Notes: generated by a model not told the origin, from the letters alone. A DNA stretch of 64,000 nucleotides from Rosettibacter firmus (GCF_036860695.1 NZ_JAYKGJ010000002.1:192001-256000), one strand, 5' to 3'. Positions 16,250 to 27,169 are shown, counted from the stretch's first letter. Numbers and translations are program-made.

Positions 16250-17584
16250 ATGGCAGGTATAGCAGGAATAAATAAACCAGATCAAAATAAGTTAATCGAT
16301 AAAATGCTTGATAAAATTTCTTATCGAGGCAATGCAAAAAAAATTATATTCTCTTCAAAATATTCTACAATGGGAATAATTACTAACGGTATACAATCTA
16401 AAGATGTTGATTCATTTATTAAAGAAAATTGTGTTAAAGATTACTTTGGAGAAGAACATTTAGCAGAAGCAAAAGAAATTGATGGTACTTTACAATTAAA
16501 AAGAGATGTATTAGGTGTAGCTCCGTTATATTATGGATATAATGTTGAAGGTACTTTATGTTTTGCATCAGAATTTAAAGCTATGCTCGAAGTTACAAAA
16601 GACATAAAAGAACTTTTACCGGGAACTATTTTAATAGATAATAAACCAGTTCAGTATTTTAAAGTAAAAGCAGATCACTCTTTGAACTATGAACAGAATA
16701 TAATTGCACAACAATTATTTAATTTACTTGATGATAAAATTAAAAAAAGTGTATCTGATAATAAGGCATGTTGCTGGTTATCAGGTGGACTTGATTCAAG
16801 TATAATGGCATCTTTGTTATCTCAATATGTTGATAAATTATATACTTTTTCTGCAGGTGTAAAAGGTGCACAAGATCTTGAATACTCAAAGATAATGAGT
16901 GATTATCTGAAATCTATTCATCATGAAATTATTGTTACTCCTGAAGAGATGATAAAAATATTACCTGATGTTATTTATCATCTCGAAACTTTTGATGCGT
17001 TGCTTATAAGATCCAGTATAACAAATTTTATTGTGTCAAAAGAAGCATCAAATTATGTTGAACATGTATTCTCTGGTGAAGGTGGTGATGAATTGTTTGG
17101 TGGGTATGATTACTTAAAAAAAATCCCCTTGAAAAAACTAAATGATGAATTAATTGATATTACATATAGACTGCATAATACAGCATTACAAAGAGTTGAT
17201 AGAAGTGCTGCTGCTTTTGGAACTACTGCAAGTGTAATTTTTGCTAATCCTGATGTAGTGGAATTTGCATTTAAGATTTCTCCACAACTTAAGATTATGA
17301 ATGGTAAAGAAAAATGGATTTTGAGATTATCGATGAAAGATAAACTTCCAAAAGAAATATTTGATAGAGCCAAAGCAAAATTCTGGGAAGGAGCTGGTGT
17401 TGGAGAAATTCTTGCTGAATATGCAAATAAAAAAATTTCTGATTCAGATTTTCAAAAAGAAAGAAAATTAAAAAATGGCTGGGAATTAAATTCTAAAGAA
17501 GAACTTTTGTATTATAGAATATTTAAGGAACACTTTGGTGACCTGGATAATTTAGATTGGATGGGAAAAACAAAAATTATTTAG
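16250..17584 (+). CDS. Asparagine-synthetase-like ligase with inactivated glutaminase domain
   Basis: 444 residues, shorter than typical AsnB (over 500). It starts MAGIAGI where active enzymes have MCGIAGI, so the nucleophilic Cys is replaced by Ala and glutamine hydrolysis should be lost. The synthetase domain is intact: PPi loop SGGLDSS at ~178-184 and SGEGGDELFGGYDYL at ~276-290. It probably forms an amide using ATP and free ammonia or another amine. It is the third gene of the opine dehydrogenase/B12 cluster, 51 bp after its neighbour, with AGGAG before the ATG, and ends at a strong terminator. Confidence 0.8.
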   Translation: MAGIAGINKPDQNKLIDKMLDKISYRGNAKKIIFSSKYSTMGIITNGIQSKDVDSFIKENCVKDYFGEEHLAEAKEIDGTLQLKRDVLGVAPLYYGYNVEGTLCFASEFKAMLEVTKDIKELLPGTILIDNKPVQYFKVKADHSLNYEQNIIAQQLFNLLDDKIKKSVSDNKACCWLSGGLDSSIMASLLSQYVDKLYTFSAGVKGAQDLEYSKIMSDYLKSIHHEIIVTPEEMIKILPDVIYHLETFDALLIRSSITNFIVSKEASNYVEHVFSGEGGDELFGGYDYLKKIPLKKLNDELIDITYRLHNTALQRVDRSAAAFGTTASVIFANPDVVEFAFKISPQLKIMNGKEKWILRLSMKDKLPKEIFDRAKAKFWEGAGVGEILAEYANKKISDSDFQKERKLKNGWELNSKEELLYYRIFKEHFGDLDNLDWMGKTKII

Positions 17585-17597
17585 AGATAAATAGTAT

Positions 17598-17629
17598 GCT
17601 GTCCTCCAAACTTAAGAGGACAGCAATTT
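17598..17629. terminator. Bidirectional terminator between convergent genes
   Basis: GCTGTCCTC and GAGGACAGC form a perfect 9-bp stem with a 9-nt loop followed by AATTTTTATT. It lies in the 45-bp gap between two convergent stop codons. Confidence 0.85.
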
Positions 17630-18613
17630 TTATTCAGCCATTAAGCAAGCAATTGATGCTGTATTAACTATATCCTCAACACTACAACCTCTTGAAAGAT
17701 CAAAAAATGGATGTTTCAAACCTTGATTGATTGGTCCAATTGCTTCTGCTTTGCCGAGTCGCTGTGCAATTTTATAACCTATATTGCCTGAATTTAAATC
17801 TGGAAATATCAATACATTTGCTCTACCTGCTACATTACTACCTGGAGCTTTTTTCTTTCCAACAGATTCAACAATTGCAGCATCGAATTGAAGTTCACCA
17901 TCTACATTTAAATCTGGTCTTTTTTCTTTTACTATAGAAGTAGCCTGGCGAACTTTATCAACCATTTCATGTTCTGCACTACCTTTTGTCGAAAATGAAA
18001 GCATAGCAATATATGGTTCTTCACCAGTTAATTTTTTGTGATTATCTGCTGTTGAAATAGCTATATCAGCTAATTGATTGGCATCTGGATTTGGATTAAC
18101 AGCACAATCAGCAAAACTATAAACTTTATCTGGATAAACCATTAAAAAGAAACTTGAAAGAATAGAAATACCTTCTTTTAATCCAACGCAAAAAATAGCA
18201 GCACGTGTAACATCAGCAGTTGTAGCTACTGAACCAGATACACTTCCGTGTGCCATTCCTTCTCGTACCATCATACCAGCAAAAAAGATATCTCTTTTTA
18301 CTGTCTCTCTTGCCTGTTCGATGGTAACACCTTTGTGCTTTCTTAAATTGTAAAAAATATTGGCAAAATCGCTTAACTTATCAGATTTTTCAGGGTCAAT
18401 AATTCTAATTCCCTGTAAATCAATTTTGAGATTTTTTGCATCACTTCTAATTTTTTCTTCGTTACCTAAAGTAATAATTGATGCAATTTTTTCTTTAGTT
18501 AAAATTTCTGCAGCACGTAATACTCGTTCGTCATGCGATTCTGGTAAGATTATTGTTTTTTTTCTTTGAGAAGCTTTTTCTCTAATTTGTTTTAGTAATT
18601 CAATTTCTGCCAT
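17630..18613 (-). CDS. pta: Phosphate acetyltransferase (short Pta)
   Basis: 327 residues, the size of the stand-alone Pta catalytic domain (PF01515). Typical segments are ILPESHDERVLRAAEIL near the start, FFAGMMVREGMAHGSVSGSV in the middle, and SNVAGRANVLIFPDLNSGNIGYKIAQRLGKAEAIGPINQGLKHP near the C-terminus. It interconverts acetyl-CoA and acetyl phosphate in the cytosol. It differs from the unrelated PduL-type enzyme at 29944, so the organism has two acyl-CoA/acyl-phosphate systems. A TATATTTG box on the minus strand (18653-18646) may be its -7 promoter element. Confidence 0.93.
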   Translation of the reverse strand: MAEIELLKQIREKASQRKKTIILPESHDERVLRAAEILTKEKIASIITLGNEEKIRSDAKNLKIDLQGIRIIDPEKSDKLSDFANIFYNLRKHKGVTIEQARETVKRDIFFAGMMVREGMAHGSVSGSVATTADVTRAAIFCVGLKEGISILSSFFLMVYPDKVYSFADCAVNPNPDANQLADIAISTADNHKKLTGEEPYIAMLSFSTKGSAEHEMVDKVRQATSIVKEKRPDLNVDGELQFDAAIVESVGKKKAPGSNVAGRANVLIFPDLNSGNIGYKIAQRLGKAEAIGPINQGLKHPFFDLSRGCSVEDIVNTASIACLMAE

Positions 18614-18763
18614 AAAATTATCCCATTTGTAAATTTTTTAATATACAAATATAGATTTAAATAAAATTATATTAATATCCTTAAAGGATTTTTAGTGTAA
18701 TTAATTTATAATAATTTTATTAAGTAATGATTATATTTGTGAAAATTTATACATAATTCATTT

Positions 18764-19822
18764 ATGCTAAGCTCTATATCACAACAATTACAATTAAAAA
18801 AATATTTTCTAATTATAATCTCTCTAATACTTGTTTTGTTATTTTTTATTGTATTTATTGATATAATGACAATTATGATAACATCACTGCTTATTGCAAT
18901 GATATTCAATCCTTTAGTTGACTTTATTGAAAGAAGAGTATTCGATAGATTGCTGGCAGTTTTAATTGTGTATTTCTCTATTGGTTTATTATTATTGCTT
19001 TTTGCAATTCATATTCTTCCTAAAATATTTACTCAATTAAATTCTTTAGCACAAATAATTACTGCTGAGAATTTATCAGCTGCTTTTAATAATGTTAATG
19101 TAACATTGAAAAGAATATTTCCTTTCCTTGATACAGGAAAAATTATTAATCGCATTTCAAATGAATTTCAAAATCTTTTGTTTGGGTGGGTTAATAATTT
19201 AAGCGATGTTTTATATAGTATTTTTTCTGTAATAGCAATTTTGGTTATAGTTCCATTTGTTACATTTTTTTTATTAAAAGATAATAGAAAAATAATCAAA
19301 GGCATTATTAATGTTATGCCCAATAAATATTTTGAAGTTTCATACTGGGTAATAAAAAAAATCTCAATACAACTTGGGAGATTTGTTCGTGGCTGGATAT
19401 TGGATGCTTCAATTGTAGGAACATTAGTAGCAATAGGTCTGGCTTTTTTAGGTATTAATAATGCAGCATCAATTGGTTTTATTGCCGGGGTTGGTCATTT
19501 GATTCCTTATTTCGGTCCAATTATAGGCGGCATTCCAGCAATTATTATTTCAATTGTACAACTGGGTAATTTCTCAATGCTACCGGAAATTATTATTATG
19601 TTTATAATTATTTATACAATTGATAATGGTTTTATACAACCAAAAGTGTTTTCAAAAAGTACTGATCTTCATCCATTAATCATTATAATATTAATTCTTA
19701 TTGGAGGTAAATTATTTGGTGTTTTTGGAATGTTATTAATGGTTCCTGCTGCAACAGTAATTAAGACCGCAGCAAAAGAGTTTTATTATGGATATAAAAA
19801 TTATAAAATCATACATACATAA
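18764..19822 (+). CDS. AI-2E family transporter, membrane protein
   Basis: 352 residues with about seven to eight hydrophobic segments in the PF01594 arrangement: two close helices at the N-terminus (IIISLILVLLFFIVFIDIMT), a soluble middle part, and the conserved C-terminal half with GVGHLIPYFGPIIGGIPAI and DNGFIQPKVFSKSTDLHPL. Members export autoinducer-2 or act as Na+/H+ or other antiporters; the substrate cannot be assigned. It stands alone, with no clear ribosome-binding site. Confidence 0.88.
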   Translation: MLSSISQQLQLKKYFLIIISLILVLLFFIVFIDIMTIMITSLLIAMIFNPLVDFIERRVFDRLLAVLIVYFSIGLLLLLFAIHILPKIFTQLNSLAQIITAENLSAAFNNVNVTLKRIFPFLDTGKIINRISNEFQNLLFGWVNNLSDVLYSIFSVIAILVIVPFVTFFLLKDNRKIIKGIINVMPNKYFEVSYWVIKKISIQLGRFVRGWILDASIVGTLVAIGLAFLGINNAASIGFIAGVGHLIPYFGPIIGGIPAIIISIVQLGNFSMLPEIIIMFIIIYTIDNGFIQPKVFSKSTDLHPLIIIILILIGGKLFGVFGMLLMVPAATVIKTAAKEFYYGYKNYKIIHT

Positions 19823-19869
19823 TTAGCTTATCAATTAAAAAATCATTTTATTCCCTCAATGGAGTTATT

Positions 19870-21267
19870 ATGGAAATACAATTTATTGGTGCAACTCAAA
19901 CTGTAACTGGTTCAATGCATTTAATAAAAACTAATGGTAAAAAAATTTTATTGGACTGCGGGCTATTTCAGGGAAAAAGAAAAGAAGCTTTTGAGCTTAA
20001 CAGAAATTTTGAATTTTTTAATCCAGCAGAAATTGATTTTGTGATCTTATCCCATGCCCATATCGACCATTCAGGAAATTTGCCAAATCTTATCAAAAAA
20101 GGTTTTAATGGAAAAATTATTTCAACCTTTGCCACGCGAGATCTCGCTTCGATTATGCTTCTGGATTCTGCACACATTCAAGAAAAAGATGTTGAATTTG
20201 TAAATAAAAAGAGAAAAAAGAAGGGACAAAATCCTTTTGAACCACTTTATACACAGTCTGATGCAATTAATACAATTAGCCATTTTGTTGGGATTAATTA
20301 CCATCGAGAATTTGAAATTGCACCCGGAATATTTCTAACTTTTTTTGATGCTGGTCATATTCTTGGTTCATCGGTGGTGTTTCTAAAAATAAATGAAAAT
20401 GGTACTATAATTAATCTTGGTTTTACAGGTGATTTAGGAAGAAAAAATATGCCTATACTTAGAGATCCAGAGAAAATGCCAGATGTTGACTTTTTAATTT
20501 GTGAAAGTACTTATGGTGGTAAATATTATAAAAGCATTGAAGATTCAGAAAAAGAATTAGCAAGTGTAATTAATAAAGCAATTAATCAAAAAGGGAAAAT
20601 AATTATTCCAGCTTTCAGTGTCGGAAGAACACAAGAACTTGTATATTCATTACATAAAATTTTTGAAAATGGTATTGCTCCTGAAATACCTGTCTATGTT
20701 GATAGTCCTTTATCTGTAAATGCAACTAATATTTATCGTTTACATACAGAATGTTTTGATTTTGAAATTAGTGATTTTGTTTTAAAACATGAAGATCCAT
20801 TTGGTTTTAATAAGTTGAAATATATAACTGAAACCGAAGATTCAAAAAATTTAAATGCAATTAATGATCCCTGCATAATTATATCAAGTTCTGGGATGTG
20901 TGAATCTGGCAGGATTCTTCATCATCTGGCTAATAATGTAGAAAATCCGAAAAATATAATTTTAATTGTTGGTTATATGGCAGTTAATACTCTTGGTCGA
21001 AAACTTGTAGATAGAGAAAAGACAATAAAAATATTTGGTGACGAATATAATTTAAATGCAGAAGTAATAGTTATGGATTCATATAGTGCCCATGCAGATG
21101 CAAAAGAATTAGTTGAATACTGTTCGCAATTGGATAGAAGTAGAATGCAAAATATTTTTCTTGTTCATGGTGAGTATGATCAACAATTATCTTTAAAATC
21201 TAACCTCGAAGAAATTGGTTTTATGTCAATTTCAATACCAGAACGGGGTGAGAGTGTTAAATTATAA
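19870..21267 (+). CDS. Metallo-beta-lactamase / beta-CASP nuclease
   Basis: 465 residues. The metal site is SHAHIDHSGNLP near residue 60, with DAGHILGSS and FTGDLGR further on. The beta-CASP part shows CESTYGG, PAFSVGRTQELVYSL, SSSGMCESGRILHHLANN, YSAHADAKEL and the final VHGEYDQ, all family motifs. Such enzymes cleave RNA endo- or exonucleolytically and need two zinc ions. It lacks an N-terminal KH domain, so it is the bacterial short form. GGAG precedes the start. The C-terminus overlaps the next gene by 14 bp. Confidence 0.92.
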   Translation: MEIQFIGATQTVTGSMHLIKTNGKKILLDCGLFQGKRKEAFELNRNFEFFNPAEIDFVILSHAHIDHSGNLPNLIKKGFNGKIISTFATRDLASIMLLDSAHIQEKDVEFVNKKRKKKGQNPFEPLYTQSDAINTISHFVGINYHREFEIAPGIFLTFFDAGHILGSSVVFLKINENGTIINLGFTGDLGRKNMPILRDPEKMPDVDFLICESTYGGKYYKSIEDSEKELASVINKAINQKGKIIIPAFSVGRTQELVYSLHKIFENGIAPEIPVYVDSPLSVNATNIYRLHTECFDFEISDFVLKHEDPFGFNKLKYITETEDSKNLNAINDPCIIISSSGMCESGRILHHLANNVENPKNIILIVGYMAVNTLGRKLVDREKTIKIFGDEYNLNAEVIVMDSYSAHADAKELVEYCSQLDRSRMQNIFLVHGEYDQQLSLKSNLEEIGFMSISIPERGESVKL

Positions 21268-22249
21268 ATTGTTAATGATTTTGTTATTCATAATTTTGTC
21301 TGGTTGTCATAGAGAAGAAATTACATCATCAGATGATGGAATGCCCCCATCTGCACCTATTGGTTTATTAATTTATGCAGCATTTGATGGACAGATTGGT
21401 CTATCCTGGCAAAAAAATAATGAACCAGATATTTATGGTTATAATATTTACAGGAGTGTGAATGATTCTCTACATTTTCAATTAATTAATTTCGTTACTC
21501 AAAATTACTATATTGATCAAAACTTAGATTATGATATTATGTACTATTTTATGTACTATTATAAAATAACTTCTGTTGATAAATTTAATCGCGAAAGTAG
21601 TTTTAGTATTATGGTTTCAGCACAACCAAAAAATATTTATAAACCTTTAAGACCACAATATGTAAAAATTAATGCAAGAAATTTGGATAGTGATAAGTAC
21701 ATTCTTATTAATTGGAGCCCATCGCCTGATAATGATATTCATCATTATGAGATTTATAGAAGTACAGCAGATACAGTGAAAATTATACCTGAAAATTTGA
21801 TAGATACTGTATCAAGAAATTTTTACATTGATAATAAACAATTAAATATACTTACAAAATATTCTTATTCTATTGTTGCTATAGATAAAGGTGGATTAAA
21901 GAGTCAACCTACTAATCCAGTATCTGATATAATATTGAATAAACCTGTATTAATTTATCCACCTGATAATTCTATTTTAGATTCAATAAATAAATTTGAG
22001 TTTATTGGTGTATCGAGACCTACAAATTATAAATTGGTAATTCAAAGTGATCCTGCTTATGGAATTGTGTACGAATATGATTTTTATACAGAAAAAGTTG
22101 ATACAATTATTTCAATAAAATTATCTGATATTTATTTACAACCGTATAGAACCTATTACTGGCGAATATTTACATTTACTCAAAATAGTGAACCAAATAG
22201 TATGAGTGATATTTTTACATTTACATATAATTCTAAATATAATTTTTGA
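21254..22249 (+). CDS. Lipoprotein with two fibronectin type III-like domains
   Basis: About 332 residues from GTG 21254; GTG 21248 and ATG 21275 are alternatives. GGGGTGA upstream favours the GTG. The signal peptide LLMILLFIILSGC ends in a lipobox. Two FN3-like repeats follow: SAPIGLLIYAAFDGQIGLSW...DIYGYNIYRS and RPQYVKINARNL...HHYEIYRS, with the usual Trp and Tyr positions. A third strand-rich domain is at the C-terminus (YYWRIFTFTQNSE). It is probably surface- or periplasm-exposed. The next gene begins 3 bp after its stop and encodes a barrel-like protein, so the two may form an envelope complex. Confidence 0.7.
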   Translation: MLNYKLLMILLFIILSGCHREEITSSDDGMPPSAPIGLLIYAAFDGQIGLSWQKNNEPDIYGYNIYRSVNDSLHFQLINFVTQNYYIDQNLDYDIMYYFMYYYKITSVDKFNRESSFSIMVSAQPKNIYKPLRPQYVKINARNLDSDKYILINWSPSPDNDIHHYEIYRSTADTVKIIPENLIDTVSRNFYIDNKQLNILTKYSYSIVAIDKGGLKSQPTNPVSDIILNKPVLIYPPDNSILDSINKFEFIGVSRPTNYKLVIQSDPAYGIVYEYDFYTEKVDTIISIKLSDIYLQPYRTYYWRIFTFTQNSEPNSMSDIFTFTYNSKYNF

Positions 22250-22252
22250 TTA

Positions 22253-24187
22253 ATGAAGTTCTATGTAGAAAATACTCAGCTTCTTTTTGCTGGTTTCTTT
22301 ATTCTCACCTTATTTATTCCACGTTCTATATCTTCTCAAATAGAACGAGATAGCTCAGAATTTTCTACATCTAATTATAATTACAGAATCTGGAATAACA
22401 ATGTTGACAAACAATTGAATACTTATTCATTTAACACTCAGGTTAAATACTTTTTAAAAAATCCCAGATATTTTTTGGGAATAAATGAGAATTTTAATTC
22501 AACAGTAATTTCTACAATTCAAAAAAATATAAAAGACGAACAATACCTGAGATTACTTAGTCAATATTTTATTAATGATAATATTCAGACTGGAATATTT
22601 TTTAAGAATAATTATTATTCAGATAATCGTCAGGTAGCAATAAATAAAACAACCGCACTGAATACTTTATTGTATCTTAAATATCAACCTTCGAATAATT
22701 TTGCTTTTGTTCCATATGGTGGTTTCTCATCAAATAATCAAATTGGTGAAAAAGATGATGGATTTATCTACGGTTCGGAATTATTAATAGATAATTTAAT
22801 ACTTCACGATTTCAATTTTTATTCGTTATTAAAATTTCAGAATGAAGATATTTCACCAAGAAAAAATCTGCTTAGATATTTCAATCTTGATGTTGAAAAT
22901 AAATTTGAAGAAGGTTTTAATAATACAATATCTATTTTGATGACAGATTTGAAAAAGGATTTTTATTTTGTAGCAGACGAAATTACTACGCAGGAATTTA
23001 ATATAGTCAATAATATTCAAACTCGTGATGAAACTATTTATTTACTGCAGGACAAAATTAAATTAGCACCACAAAATTCTAAATTATCCATAGAAATACT
23101 TGGAAGAACATACTGGAGAAATATTGAAAGAAATACTAAGTATGTTAGCTTAAAAAGTTTATCGAGTACATCGTTCGATTCAAAAATAAAAGAATTAAAA
23201 CTTGATTTTACTTCGTCAGCAGAATATAAATTTGATGATGCAAATGTTTCTTTAAAATTTTCTTTTTCAGAAAGAGAAGAAAAACATTTGCCAAGAAAAA
23301 TAGAAGGATTAAGTGAGATTACATTTAATGAAAGAGAAAGACAGGAAGCATTGAAAAATAATATTTCTCAAATAGCAAATATATCGCTTAATTCAGTTTT
23401 TAATATTACAACAAACAATAAATTAATAATCAGTTTATTTCATCGAAAATTAAAATATGATACACCATCAAAAGAAAATTATGACGACCGTGATGAGTTA
23501 TTAACTATGGGTAGAATTTTATTTGAAAGAAAATTTAATCATCTCTTTAAGGCTTTTATAAATCTCGAAGGAAGTTTTAATAAAATTGTTTATATCTATT
23601 CTGCCAGAAGCTCAAATAATAATGTTCAGAGAATTATAAAATTTTCATCTGGGGGTTTAATAAATACAGATAAATTTACATCATCCAATATTGCTGAAGT
23701 ATCTGCAAATTATACTGTCTTTGATTTTGAAGAACTCAATCCAAATTATAGAAGTTATTCTTTCAGACAATTTATTTTTCGTGATTCAACTTCGATAATG
23801 TTAAAGAAAAATCTTTTTCTTTTAATATATGGATATACAAAGCTTTCTGAACAGGGAGATTTTCAATGGTCAAGTTTTTCAAGTAAACCACTTCGTTATT
23901 TAAGTGAACAACATATTGAACCAAAAATAATTTTTAATTATAACAGTTTTGTTTTTGGAACTGGGATAAGATATTTTTCATTAACTACTTATAATTTCAA
24001 AAAAGGAATGGAAAAGAATAAATTATCAAACTATAAAAGTGTTGGTCCTGTAGTTGATATTAACTATGAAGTTTCAAAAGATATTTATTTCAAATTATAT
24101 GGCTGGTATGAATTCGTAAATACAGAAAACTTTTCAAAACGAGAAATAGCTAATTTCAATATGAAATTGTATTATACATTGTATTAA
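22253..24187 (+). CDS. Predicted outer-membrane beta-barrel protein, unknown family
   Basis: 644 residues. A signal peptide (LLFAGFFILTLFIPRSISSQ) is followed by a long run of alternating amphipathic strands rich in aromatic residues, ending with KLYYTLY, an aromatic last strand as in outer-membrane barrels. There is no plug, TonB box or type IX sorting domain. I do not recognise the family. It forms an operon with the FN3 lipoprotein just upstream. Confidence 0.6.
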   Translation: MKFYVENTQLLFAGFFILTLFIPRSISSQIERDSSEFSTSNYNYRIWNNNVDKQLNTYSFNTQVKYFLKNPRYFLGINENFNSTVISTIQKNIKDEQYLRLLSQYFINDNIQTGIFFKNNYYSDNRQVAINKTTALNTLLYLKYQPSNNFAFVPYGGFSSNNQIGEKDDGFIYGSELLIDNLILHDFNFYSLLKFQNEDISPRKNLLRYFNLDVENKFEEGFNNTISILMTDLKKDFYFVADEITTQEFNIVNNIQTRDETIYLLQDKIKLAPQNSKLSIEILGRTYWRNIERNTKYVSLKSLSSTSFDSKIKELKLDFTSSAEYKFDDANVSLKFSFSEREEKHLPRKIEGLSEITFNERERQEALKNNISQIANISLNSVFNITTNNKLIISLFHRKLKYDTPSKENYDDRDELLTMGRILFERKFNHLFKAFINLEGSFNKIVYIYSARSSNNNVQRIIKFSSGGLINTDKFTSSNIAEVSANYTVFDFEELNPNYRSYSFRQFIFRDSTSIMLKKNLFLLIYGYTKLSEQGDFQWSSFSSKPLRYLSEQHIEPKIIFNYNSFVFGTGIRYFSLTTYNFKKGMEKNKLSNYKSVGPVVDINYEVSKDIYFKLYGWYEFVNTENFSKREIANFNMKLYYTLY

Positions 24188-24245
24188 ATAATTGCTATAA
24201 AATATAACTAATAATAATTTTGTTGAAGAATAAGGAGATAGTTAT

Positions 24246-24659
24246 TTGTCTATAAAAACCTATTATAAAGAGATTCAAAGCATTCCAGAAATTGTTCCTG
24301 AACTGGATAATTTTGTTATTGACATTGCCAAAAGATCAGGAATGAATCCAGAAAAGTTTAATAACCTTTCTCTTTCGTTTTCAGAAGCTCTTTCTAATAG
24401 CATAATACATGGTAACAAATGCGATCCACAAAAGAAAATCAAAATTACAATTGATGTAAATGAACAAAAGATGATAATTAAAATAAAAGATGAAGGGAAA
24501 GGTTTTGACTTAAAATCTGTTCCTGACCCAACTAAAGATGAAAATATATTGAAAGAAAGTGGACGCGGAATTCATATCATGAAATCATTTCTTGATGATT
24601 TGTATTATAATTTTTCAGAAGATGGAACAGAGACTGTTTTAGTATTAAATCTGAAATAA
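24246..24659 (+). CDS. Anti-sigma factor, RsbW-like ATP-binding protein
   Basis: 137 residues from a TTG with AAGGAG 7 nt upstream. It is a single HATPase_c_2 (GHKL) domain: N-box SFSEALSNSIIHGNK, G1 box IKDEGKGFDL and G2 region SGRGIHIMKSFLDDLYY. Proteins of this type phosphorylate or bind an anti-anti-sigma partner and hold a sigma factor inactive. No partner gene is adjacent, so the target sigma factor is unknown. Confidence 0.87.
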   Translation: MSIKTYYKEIQSIPEIVPELDNFVIDIAKRSGMNPEKFNNLSLSFSEALSNSIIHGNKCDPQKKIKITIDVNEQKMIIKIKDEGKGFDLKSVPDPTKDENILKESGRGIHIMKSFLDDLYYNFSEDGTETVLVLNLK

Positions 24660-24683
24660 TATCTGAGAATTTCTTAACTATGA

Positions 24684-25706
<1,023 letters not shown>

Positions 25707-26032
25707 AAAATTTATCATTATTTGAGAATTCGAAGTTCATTGGTAACTGATAAGTAAATTGATTTTAATTCTGCAGGAGTTTATGAAGAGAGACTCCTGC
25801 AGAAATTATTTATATTAATACTTAATAACATTCTTCAAATAAAAATAAGTATTAAAAATTCTACAGTTAATGTGACCTTATCGGATTCCTTTCTAACGAA
25901 TTTGTCAATTTTATCATTTTGTGCTAAACCCAACTAAAAGAAGGAGAAGCATTTTCGAGATATTGCACACGACGATTATCAGCTATGAACTGTTTTTAAT
26001 GGCTTATAGCCATTTTGAGCACTGAAAATCTG
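25707..26032. other. Intergenic stretch after mdh
   Basis: About 325 bp with no gene. It holds the mdh terminator hairpin; the rest shows nothing recognisable. Confidence 0.6.
25769..25804 (+). terminator. Hairpin terminator after mdh
   Basis: TTCTGCAGGAGT and ACTCCTGCAGAA form a perfect 12-bp stem around a 12-nt loop, followed by an AT-rich but interrupted T-tract. It lies about 60 bp after mdh. Confidence 0.65.
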
Positions 26033-26525
26033 CTAATTTATTTTTTTGGTTGGTAATCCTAACCAAGATAATGGTAACTCATTAAACTTATAATGGCAGT
26101 TAACACTCTGAATGTAATCAAGCACGTCCTTATATTCAGGCTTTTTAAACCAGTCACTTAAAACATAAACATATTCTACTCTCAAGTCTAAAGGTGTCAC
26201 TAATTTTAAGTATTGTTTTCTCTTAAAATCACAGGTTTGTAGTTTTTCATCAACTGAGCCAGATACTTGTTGATATTTTGTAGCTATTTTTATTCTTTTA
26301 ATTCACATAGAAGGTTATACAAATTCTTGCGGTCTTTTTTCTTTCCTTTTTTACATCCATACAATAGGCATGGGCATAAACCTCGAGATATTTCTCAAAA
26401 AGGATGATTAACTTTTCGGGATAAATATTTTGTTTAATTTCTGGATGTGTTTCTTTAAATAGTGATACATATTTTTTTAGCTTATCCTGCTTTTTAGCAA
26501 AATATGTGATAAACATTTTCTTCAT
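26033..26525 (-). pseudogene. Frameshifted type II restriction endonuclease-like gene
   Basis: From ATG 26525 a 75-codon frame (MKKMFITYFAKKQDKLKKYV...) runs into A-runs on the coding strand near 26345-26330. Shifting frame there gives KDRKNLYNLLCELKE; another shift near 26295 gives IKIATKYQQVSGSVDEKLQT ... FNELPLSWLGLPTKKIN to the TAG at 26033. The KYQ-VSGS-DEK segment resembles the active-site region of some type II endonucleases. The homology is from memory, moderate confidence. At least two frameshifts make it non-functional unless they are sequencing errors in the homopolymers. Its start overlaps the HNH gene by 4 bp. Confidence 0.6.
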
Positions 26526-27154
26526 AATCTTAATTTAACTTCTTTTAATAAAAATTTTTCAATGGATATTCTTGTTTTGATATCAGCAAAATGAGCCATC
26601 TTATGGTGATGAGCACATAGTACAGAAAGGTTCCATAATCCATCCTCACCACCCTTACACAATGGAATTATATGATGAACTTCGATATATCGTGTCCCAT
26701 CGTCTCTAATAAAAGTATTGTTGCAATTTTTAAATAAACATAAATCACCCAATACTTCCTTTGCTTTTTTAGCCCAATTAACATTCCTAACATAAGTCTC
26801 AATAATGTATTCCTTTTTTTCAGGTGTTTCTTTTGAGATGTCAATTGATTTTATTTCCTGTTTCTCAACTTCAAGCAATTCAATGCCTCTTAATGTATAA
26901 TGACCAGAATTATCAAGAAAACTAATTAATCCATCATTCCTCAAAAACTGCAATTGTTGCCTGACTTTTTCCAGTATATGAAAATTATTAGGTCTGAATT
27001 CTCTAAATTGATCTTTTTTGTCTGTATAGAAATCCCTTAAGGAGAAAGTTCGCGAACCAATTCTATTACAATATTCGATAATTTGTTGATATACAAATTC
27101 TTTCCAAGTCATAGCTCTTTCTCTATTATTGAACTCACTTAAAATTGAGCTCAA
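26522..27154 (-). CDS. HNH endonuclease with N-terminal DpnI-type winged helix
   Basis: 210 residues. Residues ~30-90 (RTFSLRDFYTDKKDQF, LEKVRQQLQFLRNDGLISFL, GHYTLRG) match the winged-helix domain found at the C-terminus of DpnI and in related endonucleases. The C-terminus is a complete HNH nuclease: CLFKNCNNTF, YIEVHHIIPLCKGGEDGLWN, LSVLCAHHHKMAHF. It probably cleaves DNA and belongs to the same restriction-modification locus as the broken genes on either side. It appears intact, which is notable next to a truncated methyltransferase. Confidence 0.78.
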   Translation of the reverse strand: MSSILSEFNNRERAMTWKEFVYQQIIEYCNRIGSRTFSLRDFYTDKKDQFREFRPNNFHILEKVRQQLQFLRNDGLISFLDNSGHYTLRGIELLEVEKQEIKSIDISKETPEKKEYIIETYVRNVNWAKKAKEVLGDLCLFKNCNNTFIRDDGTRYIEVHHIIPLCKGGEDGLWNLSVLCAHHHKMAHFADIKTRISIEKFLLKEVKLRL

Positions 27155-27169
27155 TTAAAATTTTTGATA

